64,000 bases of DNA from Symbiodinium natans (taxonomy: Eukaryota > Sar > Dinophyceae > Suessiales > Symbiodiniaceae), in contig CAJNDS010002774.1 in the NCBI GenBank assembly GCA_905221605.1, forward strand, positions 124,001 to 188,000, in the 5' to 3' direction. Positions 31,853 to 43,369 of this stretch are shown piece by piece. The notes below the pieces were generated by a model. That model saw only the letters and a program-made list of their open reading frames with translations. It was not told where the DNA came from and did not search any database. Position numbers and translations under genes: made by a program. Every line of letters begins with the position of its first letter. The first letter of the stretch is position 1.

Positions 31853-32414
31853 CGTCCAAGGCATGCTCGACTGGCCTTGCCGCTGCATCCCTGCAGGTCT
31901 TGAGCACCCTGTCCTCGCAGGACATCTTCACATGCGGGTCAAATCGAGGCTTCAACTGCCACATGCACCGACATCAACTGTGCCTTCTGGGACAGGATGC
32001 GGTTCAGCTTCCCTTGGGAAAGGAACTGAAGGCCCAGCTCCACCTGAAAGTCCCGACTCAGGGGCTCTCGATGAGGCCGTGTCTCTATCCTACCTGAAAG
32101 ACCTCCTGGGAACACCTCCCCCTTTGCAAAGCACAAGGCCCCCACCTGTTCATCCAACTGCAAGTCCTCCTTGAACTTCTTCAAAGCTGCCTTGTCCTTG
32201 CAGCACTGTGACATTGCGTGGCATATGCGAAGGGGGCTAACCGCACGAATGCTGGCAAATACTGGCACGAGGCTTTCCTAAGACTATGCTGATGCCATCT
32301 GCTTGAACCGAACCCGAAACCACAATCGAATTCGCACGTCGTGAGCAGCCCCTCCTGATCTGTGGTGTCCACGGCGTTGAGCCGCAACCCGGCAGACTGC
32401 CGCGCAAAAACCAT
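31853..32414 (-). CDS. candidate multi-exon coding region, unknown
   Basis: Three protein-like minus-strand stretches: AGLRLNAVDTTDQEGLLTTC near 32390-32320; CCKDKAALKKFKEDLQLDEQ, later FQVELGLQFLSQGKLNRIL, at 32210-31945; and FDPHVKMSCEDRVLKTCRDA at 31940-31853, which overlaps the previous end in another frame. If real, either an exon junction or a frameshift lies near 31940. The mix of Cys, charged residues and helix-like spacing is distinctive, but I do not recognise the family. A plus-strand frame of 225 codons over the same bases is Pro/Ser-rich and probably its shadow. Confidence 0.28.
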
Positions 32415-32903
32415 CCATCAGTTCGGGCTGGGGCTCTGTGGCGTTAGGTAGGGTTTGCAGCGGCTTTGCAAAGTTCCCAGGTCTTCTTAACGCCTTAAGG
32501 CTCATTCTGGGATTTCCAGGCCCAACAGCTCGGTGCGCCAAGGTCATGATCGCGTCAGGTGGAGAACCGACCTTCCACCAAGTCACCGGCGCACTGCTCC
32601 TTCTCGCAGTACCAAGTCGCTGTGAGGGCTCGCATCACCAACCCCCTCGTATCCGCTACCGAAACAACCCTGGATTTTATCCGCTCTCTCCGCTGGCAGC
32701 TCCAGCCAAACAGCTGACATGATTCCCGCATACAGAAGACCAGCCAACGGTGCCCAAAAGCGCCCATCTGATCAACTCTAAGCCCAGGCCCGAACCCCCT
32801 TAAATAGCCTCCCTCCCCAGATTTCTGCTTGGCCCCGCACCGCCCAGGCATCCCCACTCTTCGGTGGCCTGGAGAACTGGGATTCAGTGGAGGGTGGTTC
32901 TTG

Positions 32904-32990
32904 GGAGGGGGAGGAAGGGGGAGAAGGGGGAGAAGGGGGAGAAGGGGGAGAAGGGGGAGAAGGGGGGGAGAGGGGGAGAGGGGGGGATTA
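32904..32990. repeat. (GGGGGAGAA)n purine repeat
   Basis: Six to seven copies of an 8-9 bp G-rich purine unit, ending in GGGGGGAGAGG variants. Confidence 0.9.
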
Positions 32991-32999
32991 GGAATTTTT

Positions 33000-34730
33000 T
33001 GGGGGTAGGGTTTAGAGTTCGAAAATTCTTGGGGTCAGAGCCACGGCGCCAGCCCCTGCGTCAAGAGTCCCCAAAACCCCACTCTGCAATTCACATTACC
33101 AACCCGATGTTTAATCCTCAACTGCTCTGCAAATACCGTTTAGGGCCTTCAGGGTCAAGGTTTTAGGCACAGGGTTAGCTCGTTGGAGCTTTGTGGAAAA
33201 GCATCCGTGCACCATGCCATTCAAGGTGGACGTGTCATGTGTTTTGCAATGCTTCGCGCTGCGTCACATGCTCTTCATGCTTTGGCTGTTTAATGCCGAT
33301 TGCTCTGCCCCAAGGCATGGTTTCTTTCTGTGGCAGGTTGCAGTCTTTTGCGCGTGAAGTGCTTGAAACCGAAAGCAGAAGCACAACCAGCGTGCAGCAA
33401 AGGGAAATGCCTAATTAAGCGAGCGCTATCGGGACCTGGACTAGAGTGGAGCACCTTGCACTGAAGAGCTTCCAGTTCCAACGTTTAGCTTAGGGCACCC
33501 AATGCACATGGTTTTAAGCACGGACCCTGGACACTTGCAAGGTTCGTCGGGTTCAATCATGCCAAGAGGGACATGGGTCTACTACTTATTAATTACATGA
33601 CATAAAGTGTCGTGAGATCTCATGAAGCATGTCAGACATGCATGATGTGATTCGTTGCTGATGCTGTTGCTGTCGAGTTGTCCAGTGAGTCAGGCTCATG
33701 TAAATTGGCGGAATGGCTTGCAAACTGCCTCTGTTGTGTGTAGCAAGAAACATGAGATTACAGCAGAAGCTTGGCGAAGCAAAAGACGTATGCCTGGAGA
33801 GTGGTTGCTATGTACAACCGTGATTCTTCAGTTGTTGCAAGTGCATGTATCGACGCCTTGCTACGGGATGATGGTTTACAATCACAGCTGGATGTCGACA
33901 AACCTGATTGGCACCTGATCCAGCATTGAACCTGTTTCAAAGGCCATGGAGCCATGGATGTTTTGAGATATTTTGAGCATGTGGTATTCGCCTGGGATCT
34001 TGTAATGTTCATCTCCCTACCGCCACTGACATCGGCCGACGACAGATGGCAGTCCTGGAGGGAGGCCTAAATGGGATGGAGTCGCTTTCATGCAGTTGAC
34101 GAAGGGTAACAGCAGAAGCAGTACAAAGCCAGATGCATTGCAGAGGCTGTGCGTCTAGTTTGTTTTGATTGCAAGCTTCGAGTTGAGCAGAAGAGGTGCA
34201 TAGCGTTATATTTTGGAAGCATTCGCACGGTTGCATCTTAAGTTGGCAGCTGACTTGTTCAAGGACAGAGGCCCATGTGTAGTGTGATTTTCAAGCCCAT
34301 ATTCCAAACATGTACGGTTAGCAAAATCAAACGTCAAACCTGGTAACCCTCTTGCCAGGTAAAGGCTGCGGTGGTGAAGGACGAAGGGGCATCTCGGGGA
34401 AAGGCCGCCGAGGCTTGGAACCGCCTATGAAGGCACAAGAACCCGCGCTTCTGCGCGTGGAACGTTGGTACAGTGCTCCCAGAGTTTTTCAAGGCAAAGT
34501 CGTTGCGTGATTCTGGGGATCTGTGTCGCACCGGAGCTCCTGGGAGCTCCGAGGACCCAGCAGGGCCACGCACTACGACACGAAACGAAAGGATACTGAT
34601 GTTCAACACACGTAGCGACTAAAGTGACTAAAGCCCTTTGTTCAATCTGTGGAGGCCTGCCGGGACCTCCAGGACTCAATAGACAGGTTGAATCAGTGAT
34701 GTTCCATGATGTTCCCTTATACATCTTGCA
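33000..34730. other. no recognised gene
   Basis: Short degenerate telomere-like words at 33003-33020. Otherwise no domain, repeat or RNA gene that I can identify. Confidence 0.35.
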
Positions 34731-34737
34731 GAGGCTC

Positions 34738-34935
34738 TCAGGACACAGCAATGTGTTGTAGGAGCCGAGAGGTCGGGCAAGGCCAAAAGCCCGATAAGTT
34801 CTTCGACTTTTCTACATGACGAGAAGTATGGCGTACTGTGTCTAGAGTCGCACAAACAGGCGAGATCACTGTGCCCGTCTCGATTTTGTCAAACGCGAAG
34901 TTAAGGCCGTTTTCAAAAGTTGCACCACTCATAAC
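34738..34935 (-). CDS. candidate exon, unknown
   Basis: After CAG|GTT at 34936 the frame reads MSGATFENGLNFAFDKIETG, then TVISPVCATLDTV and HVEKSKNLSGF, to TGA at 34738. Alternating hydrophobic and polar residues suggest beta strands. The sequence upstream in the same frame (TYKVYRCMQ) is also open. No family recognised. Confidence 0.28.
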   Translation of the reverse strand, partial: VMSGATFENGLNFAFDKIETGTVISPVCATLDTVRHTSRHVEKSKNLSGFWPCPTSRLLQHIAVS

Positions 34936-35010
34936 CTGCATGCAGCGATACACTTTGTAAGTTCTTTGCGAAACCATTGCAACCACCAAGGCTGCTCACA
35001 GGCAGCTTAA

Positions 35011-35086
35011 AACACACACCCACACACACACAATACACACACAATATACACACACAATATACACACACACACACAAATACACAAAT
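35011..35086. repeat. (CA)n / ACACAATAT microsatellite
   Basis: CA dinucleotides interrupted by three AATACACAC/AATATACAC units. Confidence 0.9.
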
Positions 35087-35258
35087 AGACACTCTTGCAG
35101 CAGTGCAATGTGCTGTCAACCTCACCCCGTTCAAGAATCTACGTAGCTCAGAAGTGGGTATCCAAGCAGAGCAAGTTGCTACCTTGCCAAAGGATCTGGG
35201 ACTGCCATGACGCAGCAGCCACGTGGACGTACGCAGCCCCGACTTCGAAGAAGCTTAG

Positions 35259-35432
35259 CTCGAGGACAAGCTGAACGTGCTGTTGCAGACCACTGATGAA
35301 CAACTGGCTGCCTACAACAAGTTGAAGCTTGATATCGCTGAGTTGAAAAGCCAAATGACCGAGGATCGGGAAGTAGGCACAGAGAGCTGCACGTCCATCG
35401 AGCGTGCACATACCCATGAAGCGGAGGGATAA
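35259..35432 (+). CDS. candidate coiled-coil exon or fragment
   Basis: From an AG acceptor (GCTTAG) the frame reads LEDKLNVLLQTTDEQLAAYN, then KLKLDIAELKSQMTEDREVG, with hydrophobic residues at heptad spacing, so a coiled coil is clear over about 40 residues. It ends at TAA after 58 codons. Directly upstream in the same frame is TAG, which is either part of the acceptor or a disabling stop. It may be an exon of a coiled-coil protein or a pseudogene piece; the parent family cannot be named. Confidence 0.38.
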   Translation, partial: LEDKLNVLLQTTDEQLAAYNKLKLDIAELKSQMTEDREVGTESCTSIERAHTHEAEG

Positions 35433-36059
35433 TAACATGTCTTTGTTCTTTAAGCGGAGTGGTAATAACGTGTCCCTGTTCTTGGTCCTGAACTCCTGAG
35501 GTCGTGGAATGTTTGTGCAGCTCGACAGATTGGATTCGGGCGCCTGTCAAGTTTTCATTTCCTGACTTGGGATATTTGTTCAGCCGCATAACCTGCAACG
35601 TGGGATCCGCAGGATGTTCCAATAAAGAGGTCGAGCAAGCAGTGAGATGTGCAGCATGAACATTTTTGATGTGGTTGGTTTTGCTGTGCCTCGGATTGGT
35701 GTTCCGGTAGTTGATACAAGACATTTGCTGAACATTAGGCTTCGGATGCATCTTGCCTGTCTCGACTTGCACAATGTACAGTTTGGGTTCTGACCATTTC
35801 CAGTTGTCATGTCAACACGAGTTGGGAATGGATAGTCAACCAAGCATGAATGACCACAGACGAAGCACATGCAAGCTCAAGCTGCTGCCAAAGCAAAACC
35901 TACTCCAGTAGCCCATCGAAACCGCGAGTCTCAGACCAAGCAACCCCTAAGCATGCTTACTGCAGAACTGCATGTTGTCTGCACCACAATGGTGGCACAA
36001 CAGCTTACATGCAAGCACGTAACGGTCTACATGAAAAGCTATTACCCCAAGTGATGCAC

Positions 36060-37010
36060 ACATGACACCTTCAAGGTTGGTCATTTGTTGATTGGAATAT
36101 TTGTCGTGTTTTTGGGTGGCAGTCGTGCTGTTAGGCATCACAGTAAGCCACCAGGCGGGTGCAAGTTGAGCTGACATGGATCATGATGTATCGATTGACT
36201 TCAGGATTAGGGATGTAGAGCTGCAAGAGCTACTAAACAAGCACCGACGAAAATATACTAATTCCTTACTAACAACTGTCCAGGCCTGATGCGGGCCCTT
36301 TGCGCATGTTATAAGTTGCAAAACGCAAGGTTACAACCTAACTCCTAGCCATCAACATTCTGTGAGTGCACGACGAAACTCGCCTAAAGAACCGACCAAC
36401 ATGCCTTGAACTATGAACATGTCTAAACAAAAACCCTCCTGCATGAGAAGAATCTTATCAAACGAATCGGCACCTGGACGGGGCAGACGGCGTCAATGTA
36501 GCCTCTTTCCCCAGCGCCGCCTGCCAAATTATGCAACTCCTGAACGTCCGGCATAGCATAAGGTTGAAATGGTTTACACGATGAAAGTAGCAAACCACGG
36601 TAAGATATGCACAACGAAATGACCCAAAAGGCAAGCTACTGCAACCAATTGCAATCCCATTCGAACGTGATACGGAAATGTTTCGACTTAAAACATGTTT
36701 GTATATATGTATCCACGATGTATGCACATGTATATTATGTTTCTTGGTTGAGTATGTTTACATGGTCTTGCAAATGCACCAGCAGAAAGTGAAATTATGA
36801 AACATGTCTTCAAGCATGATGTAGTCAATGATGGTTCTAACAGAATGAAACGAAAGCGGATGTGACAAAGGCCAGCTTGATGAATCGCCGCGAGCTGATG
36901 CCGCGGCACGCCGGCCGAACGAACGCACAGCACACCAATAAGATGCTAAACTCGAACACATGGTTTGTGAACTTTGACTTGTCAATCACGCTTTAGGCAC
37001 CCCCGAGAAA
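36060..37010. other. no recognised gene
   Basis: More AT-rich than the rest of the window. Open frames here are short, and are Cys/His/Tyr-rich as expected from base composition. Confidence 0.35.
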
Positions 37011-37017
37011 CATGTCA

Positions 37018-37170
37018 CTTTGGTGGGAGCCCCCAAGACTAAACGGAGACGTTGGGTGGCCAACCGAAAACTTTTGGGTGGCAAGGCCTAAACCCCACAA
37101 GGAAATGTTGGGTGGCAGACCCTAAATCTTACACGAAGATGTTGGCTGGCAAGCCCCTTAACCCTTATAG
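37018..37170 (+). repeat. composite satellite, left arm (GGAGATGTTGGGTGGC + CCCTAAA)
   Basis: Four to five units of about 34 bp. Each combines a telomere-like CCTAAA word with a constant block GAAGATGTTGGGTGGCAAG. Orientation: GTTGGGTGG reads on the plus strand. Confidence 0.75.
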
Positions 37171-37285
37171 CCAAGAACGAGACACAACTGCGTAAGCGTT
37201 AGGAAAAAACACAAAAAATCACACAAAAATGAAAAACTTACAACTAACGGAGCTCCCTCCGAGGCTTGTCCTACCCAACGTCCCT

Positions 37286-37575
37286 TTTAAGTTTTAGGGC
37301 TTGCCACCGGCTTGCCACTGGCTTGCCACTGGCTTGCCACCCAACATAAGTCCTGTCACCCAACAGTTCCTCGAGGGTTTAGGGTTTACAGCTTGCCACG
37401 CAACACCACCCAACACCTCCTTGTTCTAGGGCTTAAAGCTCTTTTAGGGCTTAGGGTTTGGGGCTTGCCACCCACCCAACATCTCCTTTTTGGGTTTAGG
37501 GCTTGCCACCCAACCACCCAACATCTCCTTGTCGGGCTTGAGGTTTATGGCCTCCTACCCAACACCACCCAACAT
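37286..37575 (-). repeat. composite satellite, right arm (inverted)
   Basis: The same family in opposite orientation: GCTTGCCACCCAACATCTCC blocks with TTTAGGG words between them. It begins with three short GGCTTGCCACT units. The two arms are separated by about 115 bp of unrelated, AT-richer sequence. Confidence 0.75.
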
Positions 37576-37756
37576 CTCCGTTCATATGAAGTCAAGGTTG
37601 AAGTTTGCACCTTGGGGTTTTGCACCCAACGCCCACGATGCCATCTTTTGAGGCTTGCAAGGGCTTCGTGCTTTGATTCGCTGGGTCCATGCAATGGGGA
37701 GGGGAATCGGGATGGCATTTCTCCTGACCGGTCACGAACTCAGGGTCCGACAGGCC

Positions 37757-37905
37757 AGAGCGGGCCACGATTTCAAGACTCCAAACCCGAATTCTTGTGG
37801 AGGGGCCACGATTTCAAGCTCCGAAAACCCAAAAAACCCAACACCGCATGTTTCGTGGCAGGGGCCACGGTTCAAGACTCCCAAAACCCAAAAGTCACAA
37901 GTCAG
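37757..37905. repeat. about 50-bp tandem repeat (GGGGCCACGATTTCAAG)
   Basis: Three copies of GGGCCACGATTTCAAGACTCC followed by variable ACCCAAAA-rich spacers. It lies directly after the inverted satellite and may be part of the same compound locus. Confidence 0.7.
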
Positions 37906-38164
37906 CAAGCAATTTTACAACTGAGCAGAAAAATTACAACTAACCGTGCTGCCAATCTCGGACGTTTAGGTCCCAACCTACCCCTTCATACAAACCAAAA
38001 GATTGCAAACGTGCGTGGGACAGGAGCTAGCCCGGATACTACTTCTAAAGGTAACAAAGTACTGGCTCTTTCTATAGGACCTTTTCATCCAAAACCAACC
38101 ATAAAGTCTTCTTGTGTCCCACTCACACGTCCAGTTAATAAAGGTGTGCTCACGAAGAGATAAA

Positions 38165-39080
38165 AGATATGAATGCAATGAACACGTCCATTAAATCCCC
38201 TTTGCCAATTAAAATCTCTTGGGCATTTACTGTATTTCGTTCATACGCTCTTCACGGCCGCTATCATTATTATTGCGTCATGCGAACGATTATAATTAGT
38301 GTATTCGTGTACTACACCTATAATTATAATTGAAGTATTTTAACAGCGTGCACAAGCTGATAACAATAATATATGCTTCACGGCGAACTCATGACCCAGC
38401 TGGGGGAAAACCCCATAATCGGAGACCACTCGTAACCGTCCCCCAGGAGCTAAGGGGGTGTAAGTGCTGTGGGGTGAAAAAGTGATCCTATTTAGGGAAG
38501 ATAGCCCCTTACACATGTAGGTGATGTCAAGGAACAGCAGGTGCTGCTATGAGTTCTAGAATTTGGGGACGTGTCCTCCACCAACATTGCAACACGCTGC
38601 TCACCTATTGCGGATCATCTGAAACATGCCGATTCGTCGTCACGACACCTCCCCAGAACTACTCTGCGAACTAGCGCCGCACCTTACCTGCCTGCAGATC
38701 AGGACCCCACCCAGTAACACCAAAAGTCCTAATGGTTGCACATATCGTTTGCAAACTCCACCGGTCTCGTGCATTGCAGTTCATTGCATTACACCGACCC
38801 ATGTTCCCCTCTAGCACGACATTGGAGCAAGGGCCTGGTAAAGGATAACATTTGTTGCATTGAATACCTGGCCATAACTCCTAACCACGCGTAGGAATAA
38901 GCCCGACAGCTCGTTGCACGTTGCATTTTCCTCCGGAGCAAGTCAGCACCACCAAGGTCCTCTAACGCAACCCCTGCTGTCAGCATGGGGCAGCCTCCAA
39001 CTGTACTCTGGAGGTGTGGACCATAGTGCCCTCATGGATGTGAGCTGACGGCGACCATCATCAACGGTATCAAAACAAAG
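38165..39080. other. no recognised gene
   Basis: Includes an AT-rich stretch (38250-38375) with ATTATAATT palindromic words. No coding or RNA gene recognised. Confidence 0.35.
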
Positions 39081-39082
39081 CC

Positions 39083-39497
39083 GCCGTAGCAAAGCAGTTC
39101 CAACGACTCTTGCTGCTACTACCGCCAGCAGACCCCTGATGTGGACTACGAGGCATCAAGTCAGGGCAACGATCGCGCACAATCAGAAACTTGACATGTA
39201 AACTTTAGAGCTGAGCCTCACTGCTGCAAGCCTGTAGAAGAGGGCGGAAGAACCTGCGAGCACGAGTCCATAGAGTGACTGAGTGACTCCTGTCCATGCC
39301 TTCTGACGAACCTTCTCGAAGATCGCCTGCACACAGAGGCTACATCCATCCAGGCCTCCGAAGCTGAGGCACGCGCCCAAGCAGAGCATGAAGCAAGTAG
39401 GCCTGCCACCATCCACGACGCGAGAACCTCTGTGAAAACGCGCGCCGGGCGAAACATATACAATGTCGGTCAGCAAACCTCAAAGCCACCCCCCTGA
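39083..39497 (+). CDS. candidate exons, unknown helical protein
   Basis: A frame at 39279-39497 (73 codons to TGA) reads LLEDRLHTEATSIQASEAEA, then RAQAEHEASRPATIHDARTS, strongly Glu/Ala/Gln-rich and helix-forming. About 120 bp upstream a second plus-strand frame reads QQTPDVDYEASSQGNDRAQS before TGA. Both are more protein-like than their antisense frames. They may be two exons of one gene. No family is recognised. Confidence 0.32.
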
Positions 39498-39850
39498 ACA
39501 AGATGCCCTGAAAACATGGCTGAAGTCCGGCTTGCGGCAGCGCCGTCAGACCACTGGCACGCACGCAATGTTGAACCATAACCGGCACAAGATCATTGAA
39601 ACACAACAAAACCCACAACAAAATCACGTCAACTCCCTGCAGGCCCTCCGATTCCTGCCCGAAAACAAACAAACTGTCCGCTGTTCCATGACACGCTCAA
39701 ACCCTACAAAAGCAACACACTTAGGGCTACAGTCGCTCACATTCGCGACTGGAAGGTGCACAAACCTTGATTGATTGAAAATTGTCCTCACAAAGGTCTC
39801 GTGGACACACACACGTGCACCAGCAAAAATCTGAGACCCGGCGCACGTTT

Positions 39851-40006
39851 AAGGTCTCCGTCTCCCCACTCACGTTCAGAGCGCGCGACAAACCTGCAGC
39901 TCAGCTTCTTGCTTTGCTCGTCGCTGCTCTACAAGATGTTGTACCATCCGTCGGACGTCTTCTGCAACGCAAGTCTTTCGCGGAAAGCCTCCGAACAATC
40001 CAAAAA
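39851..40006 (+). CDS. candidate internal exon with strong GT donor
   Basis: The frame reads VSVSPLTFRARDKPAAQLLA, then LQDVVPSVGRLLQRKSFAES and LRTIQK, ending exactly at a GTAAGG donor at 40007. A possible acceptor is the TTTAAG just before GTCTCC at 39851. The exon would be 156 nt, phase 0 at both ends. It predicts an amphipathic helical segment; family unknown. It may belong with the candidate exons 0.4 kb upstream. Confidence 0.35.
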
Positions 40007-40009
40007 GTA

Positions 40010-42320
40010 AGGGCGGGGCGACAACCGAGTGTGAAACATCATAATACGAGAATATCGAGCTGCAACCCTTCTAGCCGGGACCGATGCGGGGGCCAGGGAC
40101 ACTTCGTCGGATCAGGGCACCATACGCACATTATTGTACAATGTCTCTACTCGTCTCTCTGTACCATGACGAAGCATGCAACATGCGTTGGAAAGATCCA
40201 GCTGGTTAGGTGTAAAATGGTTGACCAATAGGATATCCAAACAACGTCTACAACACTCAGATCAGCTTAACAACATTAAGATTCATAAAGTACTTAGTTT
40301 TCCAGTTCATAAGTTACACAGCCATGGAACCCAACACCACCTCCGGTATTTTCACTTTGCGACGATCACTCCTCCAAAGTTGGGCGAAATCAAGCGGAAG
40401 CTGAAGTTCATATTCAATCGCGGTTGTAGCCTCAACGTCATTTATGTCTGTTGGGCAACAGTTCGAAATGTCGACATGGGGTTGATTGCTCATTGGGTCA
40501 CATTTATAAGCCGTAAACAACCCTTGCCAACAAGAAAGGTCTTACATGGAGACAAAGCTGCCTGCGGCAGCACTTCAACACAATGGCTGCGCGGGCCTGG
40601 GAAGCCAGCTGTCAACTTCACAGCAGCGGACTGTCCAAGTCCATGGCTTTTGCCATAGCCCTAAACCCCAAACGCGCATGCTCGAAGGTTTGAGGCTAGA
40701 GCTCACCATGCGCGAAAACAAGGGGGCTTTGGCTTGGCGCACGTGTATGATTGGACGTTCCGCTTGCGCTGGGGCCCTGCGGTTGCATCGGAACAAGGCT
40801 GTTCATCACGTTCTGGCGAGAAGCCTTGCGACGTGGGCAACGAGGCTGGGCCTGGCGTTGAGACGCAAGCGGCAACGAAACTTGCACCTCTAACGCCGAA
40901 CTCGCCATCAAGGAGGGTTTCGTCGTGCTTCACTCTTTTGCTTCGGCTGCCTGAACCACGGGCGAAAAGGCCATGGCGCCTGCACCCGCTACTGAAATTC
41001 AGGCCACTGACAGCTGAGCACAACAGCTGCCAATGACACACACGGTTACGCGCGCGCAAGTCCCTACTCAACCAGCCATTCTTGCGCATCAACACCAGCT
41101 TCTACCTTCTGAAATCCAACATCAGCGCAAGAGCGACACAGTAGAGCGCGTGCGCAACAACATGCACATCGACGACCTTTACACACGCGACGCCTGGATA
41201 GAAGCGCTCATGAACTATACTCAAGCACCCAACTGCGCAAGCCACTAAACGTCACGCAACAGTTGCTTGCTAACGTTGCTAAAAGTGACTGCGAGCAGGG
41301 TCCCTGATTTGGCTTGACAAGCGGAAGCTGCGGCAAGTGCGCCGACTGTTTCTCGCCAGGGGCCTGGTCTCACGCCGTCTCCGGCTTGTGCATTTGCGGG
41401 TCAAGACTCAAGGTTGCGAGACTTTGGGCTTGCGCTGTTCCAGGTCGCAGTGGGGCTTCAAACGCGCAGGACTCGGGAGCCGCGCAGGTTTGAGAGATCT
41501 CAAGATCTGCCGGGTGTGGGCTTTGACTGACTTGGGCACGCCTAGGCAAAACTCACGACTGGGCTGAAGCAATCTGGCGGAGAAAAGCTCACGTCGGCGC
41601 ACCATCCAACCCGTTGCGCCTTGTCTCAGCGCGCGCTTGCCGCTTGCGTGTTTAAGGCATAATGATGGGTGAGGGCGACGCTGTCATATTCGCGGTATTG
41701 GACTCCATCATTGTCGGCGTGCCATCCGAGACACTGTGCTTTGCTTGCAGCGCCGTACGGCGCGGTCAAACACTGGTCGAATGACCCCGCTCACGCTGCA
41801 CGATATTCTGGGGGCGCTATCGGGTTAAGAAGCGAGGCCTGGTATCGGTGTTCTGGCCTGCAAGCGCGCGCTGATGACTAGCACGCAGTCGACACTTTGC
41901 ATTGCATTCTTGCACGCATCTGCGCGGTGCTTGCAACGCACGATGGAAAGGCGCGAGGTGACGCAGCCATTTCCAGGCCGTTTTCGTGCCAGGCGGGAGG
42001 CGCTTGCGTTTTTACGGCTCAGGGTGTCCTTTCTGGACCCACGCGAGGTCTCTTTTGAAAATCGGCCGGCGGCCACACCAAAGTTGACGAAGGCACCCTT
42101 CTCCACATAGTAGGGGTCAGTCTCCAAGTAAAGAAAACTCATCAAGAATTCACGCAAACCAAGCCAAAAACGGGGGAGCAGGCCTAAAGACCCAAATGAG
42201 AGGGGAGGGGGAATGCTCGAGCTAGTAGAGCCTAATCATGCAACAGGATCTTTGCATCCCAGCGCTTAAGCATTTAGTCCTCAGCCTCTTATCACACGTG
42301 CGACTGACAGCCCTAGGCCA
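40010..42320. other. no firmly recognised gene
   Basis: The stretch 40.7-42.1 kb is visibly enriched in GCGC/CTTGCG words. The best open frame is 41033-41248 plus (KSDTVERVRNNMHIDDLYTR near its end), without splice or domain support. A short Cys-rich frame near 41320 (SCGKCADCF) has no zinc-finger spacing I recognise. Confidence 0.3.
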
Positions 42321-42325
42321 CCCAA

Positions 42326-42345
42326 GACACACACACACACACACA
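42326..42345. repeat. (AC)10 microsatellite
   Basis: An uninterrupted dinucleotide run. Confidence 0.85.
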
Positions 42346-43019
42346 GGGGAACTCTCGGCTGGGGCGTTCCCACACAACATGCTGACAATGACCGTTTTCT
42401 GCGCGACAAAAAGGGCAATTAGGATAGCACCGCTGTAAAGCAGCAAAAGCACCCGGATCTACAACTGGGAGAGACCCCTAACATTATGGAATCTTTGGCT
42501 ATTGCCAGCAAGCACGCGAGCCGCGTTACAGCGTCCAGCACTGTAAGGAACCTCTTGCACAGGCAGAAGCGCACCGCCGATCATCGTGTGAGCCGGTCCG
42601 TCTGCTCAGTAGTTGGCCTCGGCGCCACTTTCTGGGAGTCTGCGATTGCCTACACGCATACTGACGTGCCTCACAAGCGCAGGTACCCTAAGCCAATTTA
42701 AAAAACCCAGGCAAACATCGCCCATTTACTGCGTGCGTGCAGTTGGCGAATCTTAAGCTGATCCGCCCGACACGGAAGAGCGCTCACCGAACACTCACTA
42801 CTGTCAATAACATCCTGAGATCCTATGTAACCCTACAATCACATTCTAGTCTACGCGCAAACTGCGCATGCGGCTTGGGCTGTTGTCACGCGGCACACGA
42901 ATGAGGGAAGCGGCACGCAAATGGAGCGTTCTCACCTGAGCCTATCAACAGCGACAAAACATTACGCAACCCGACAATTAACATTCCACCTGGGCAACTT
43001 TAGCGGCTCAGCAGCCCAA

Positions 43020-43092
43020 AAACCCTAAAAAACCTAGCCCTACACCCCAGACCCTAAACCCTAAACCTTGAAAGGGTTTGGGGTTTAGGGTC
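43020..43092. repeat. telomere-like repeats with inverted junction
   Basis: CCCTAAACCCTAAACC runs into TTGAAAGGG and then TTTGGGGTTTAGGG, so CCCTAAA units face TTTAGGG units. Units upstream to 43020 are decayed. Confidence 0.75.
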
Positions 43093-43369
43093 ATGTCATG
43101 CTGCCACTTCTCTGCCAGTGGCTTCACCACAACGTATCTATCTGTCCATTCCCGGCTGGGCTGGTGCTGGGCTGAGCCTGCCGCCGCCGGTGGGTTGCGG
43201 GCCAGGGCTGCTGAGTGGGACGGGCTGCAAGACCCTCACAAGTGTCACCAGGCCAACAAAGCTGCCTGAAGGTGTTGTCAACCCCAACACCCCAGCCCCC
43301 ACCCCCACTACTGGGCTGAGTTGCTGCACTGAGGGCTGGCCTGGGCTGCTGGCTGCTGGGCTGCCGCTT

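Noticed and set aside
31497-32174. 225-codon plus-strand frame
   Set aside because: Pro/Ser/Arg-rich composition, antisense to more protein-like minus-strand segments, no domain.
37312-38163. 283-codon plus-strand open frame
   Set aside because: It lies across the composite satellite and the 50-bp tandem repeat; its NTTQHLL-like repeats are translations of CACCCAACA units.
41310-41400. Possible zinc finger (SCGKCADCF)
   Set aside because: Only one CxxCxxC cluster, no second ligand pair at a known spacing, and competing frames are open.
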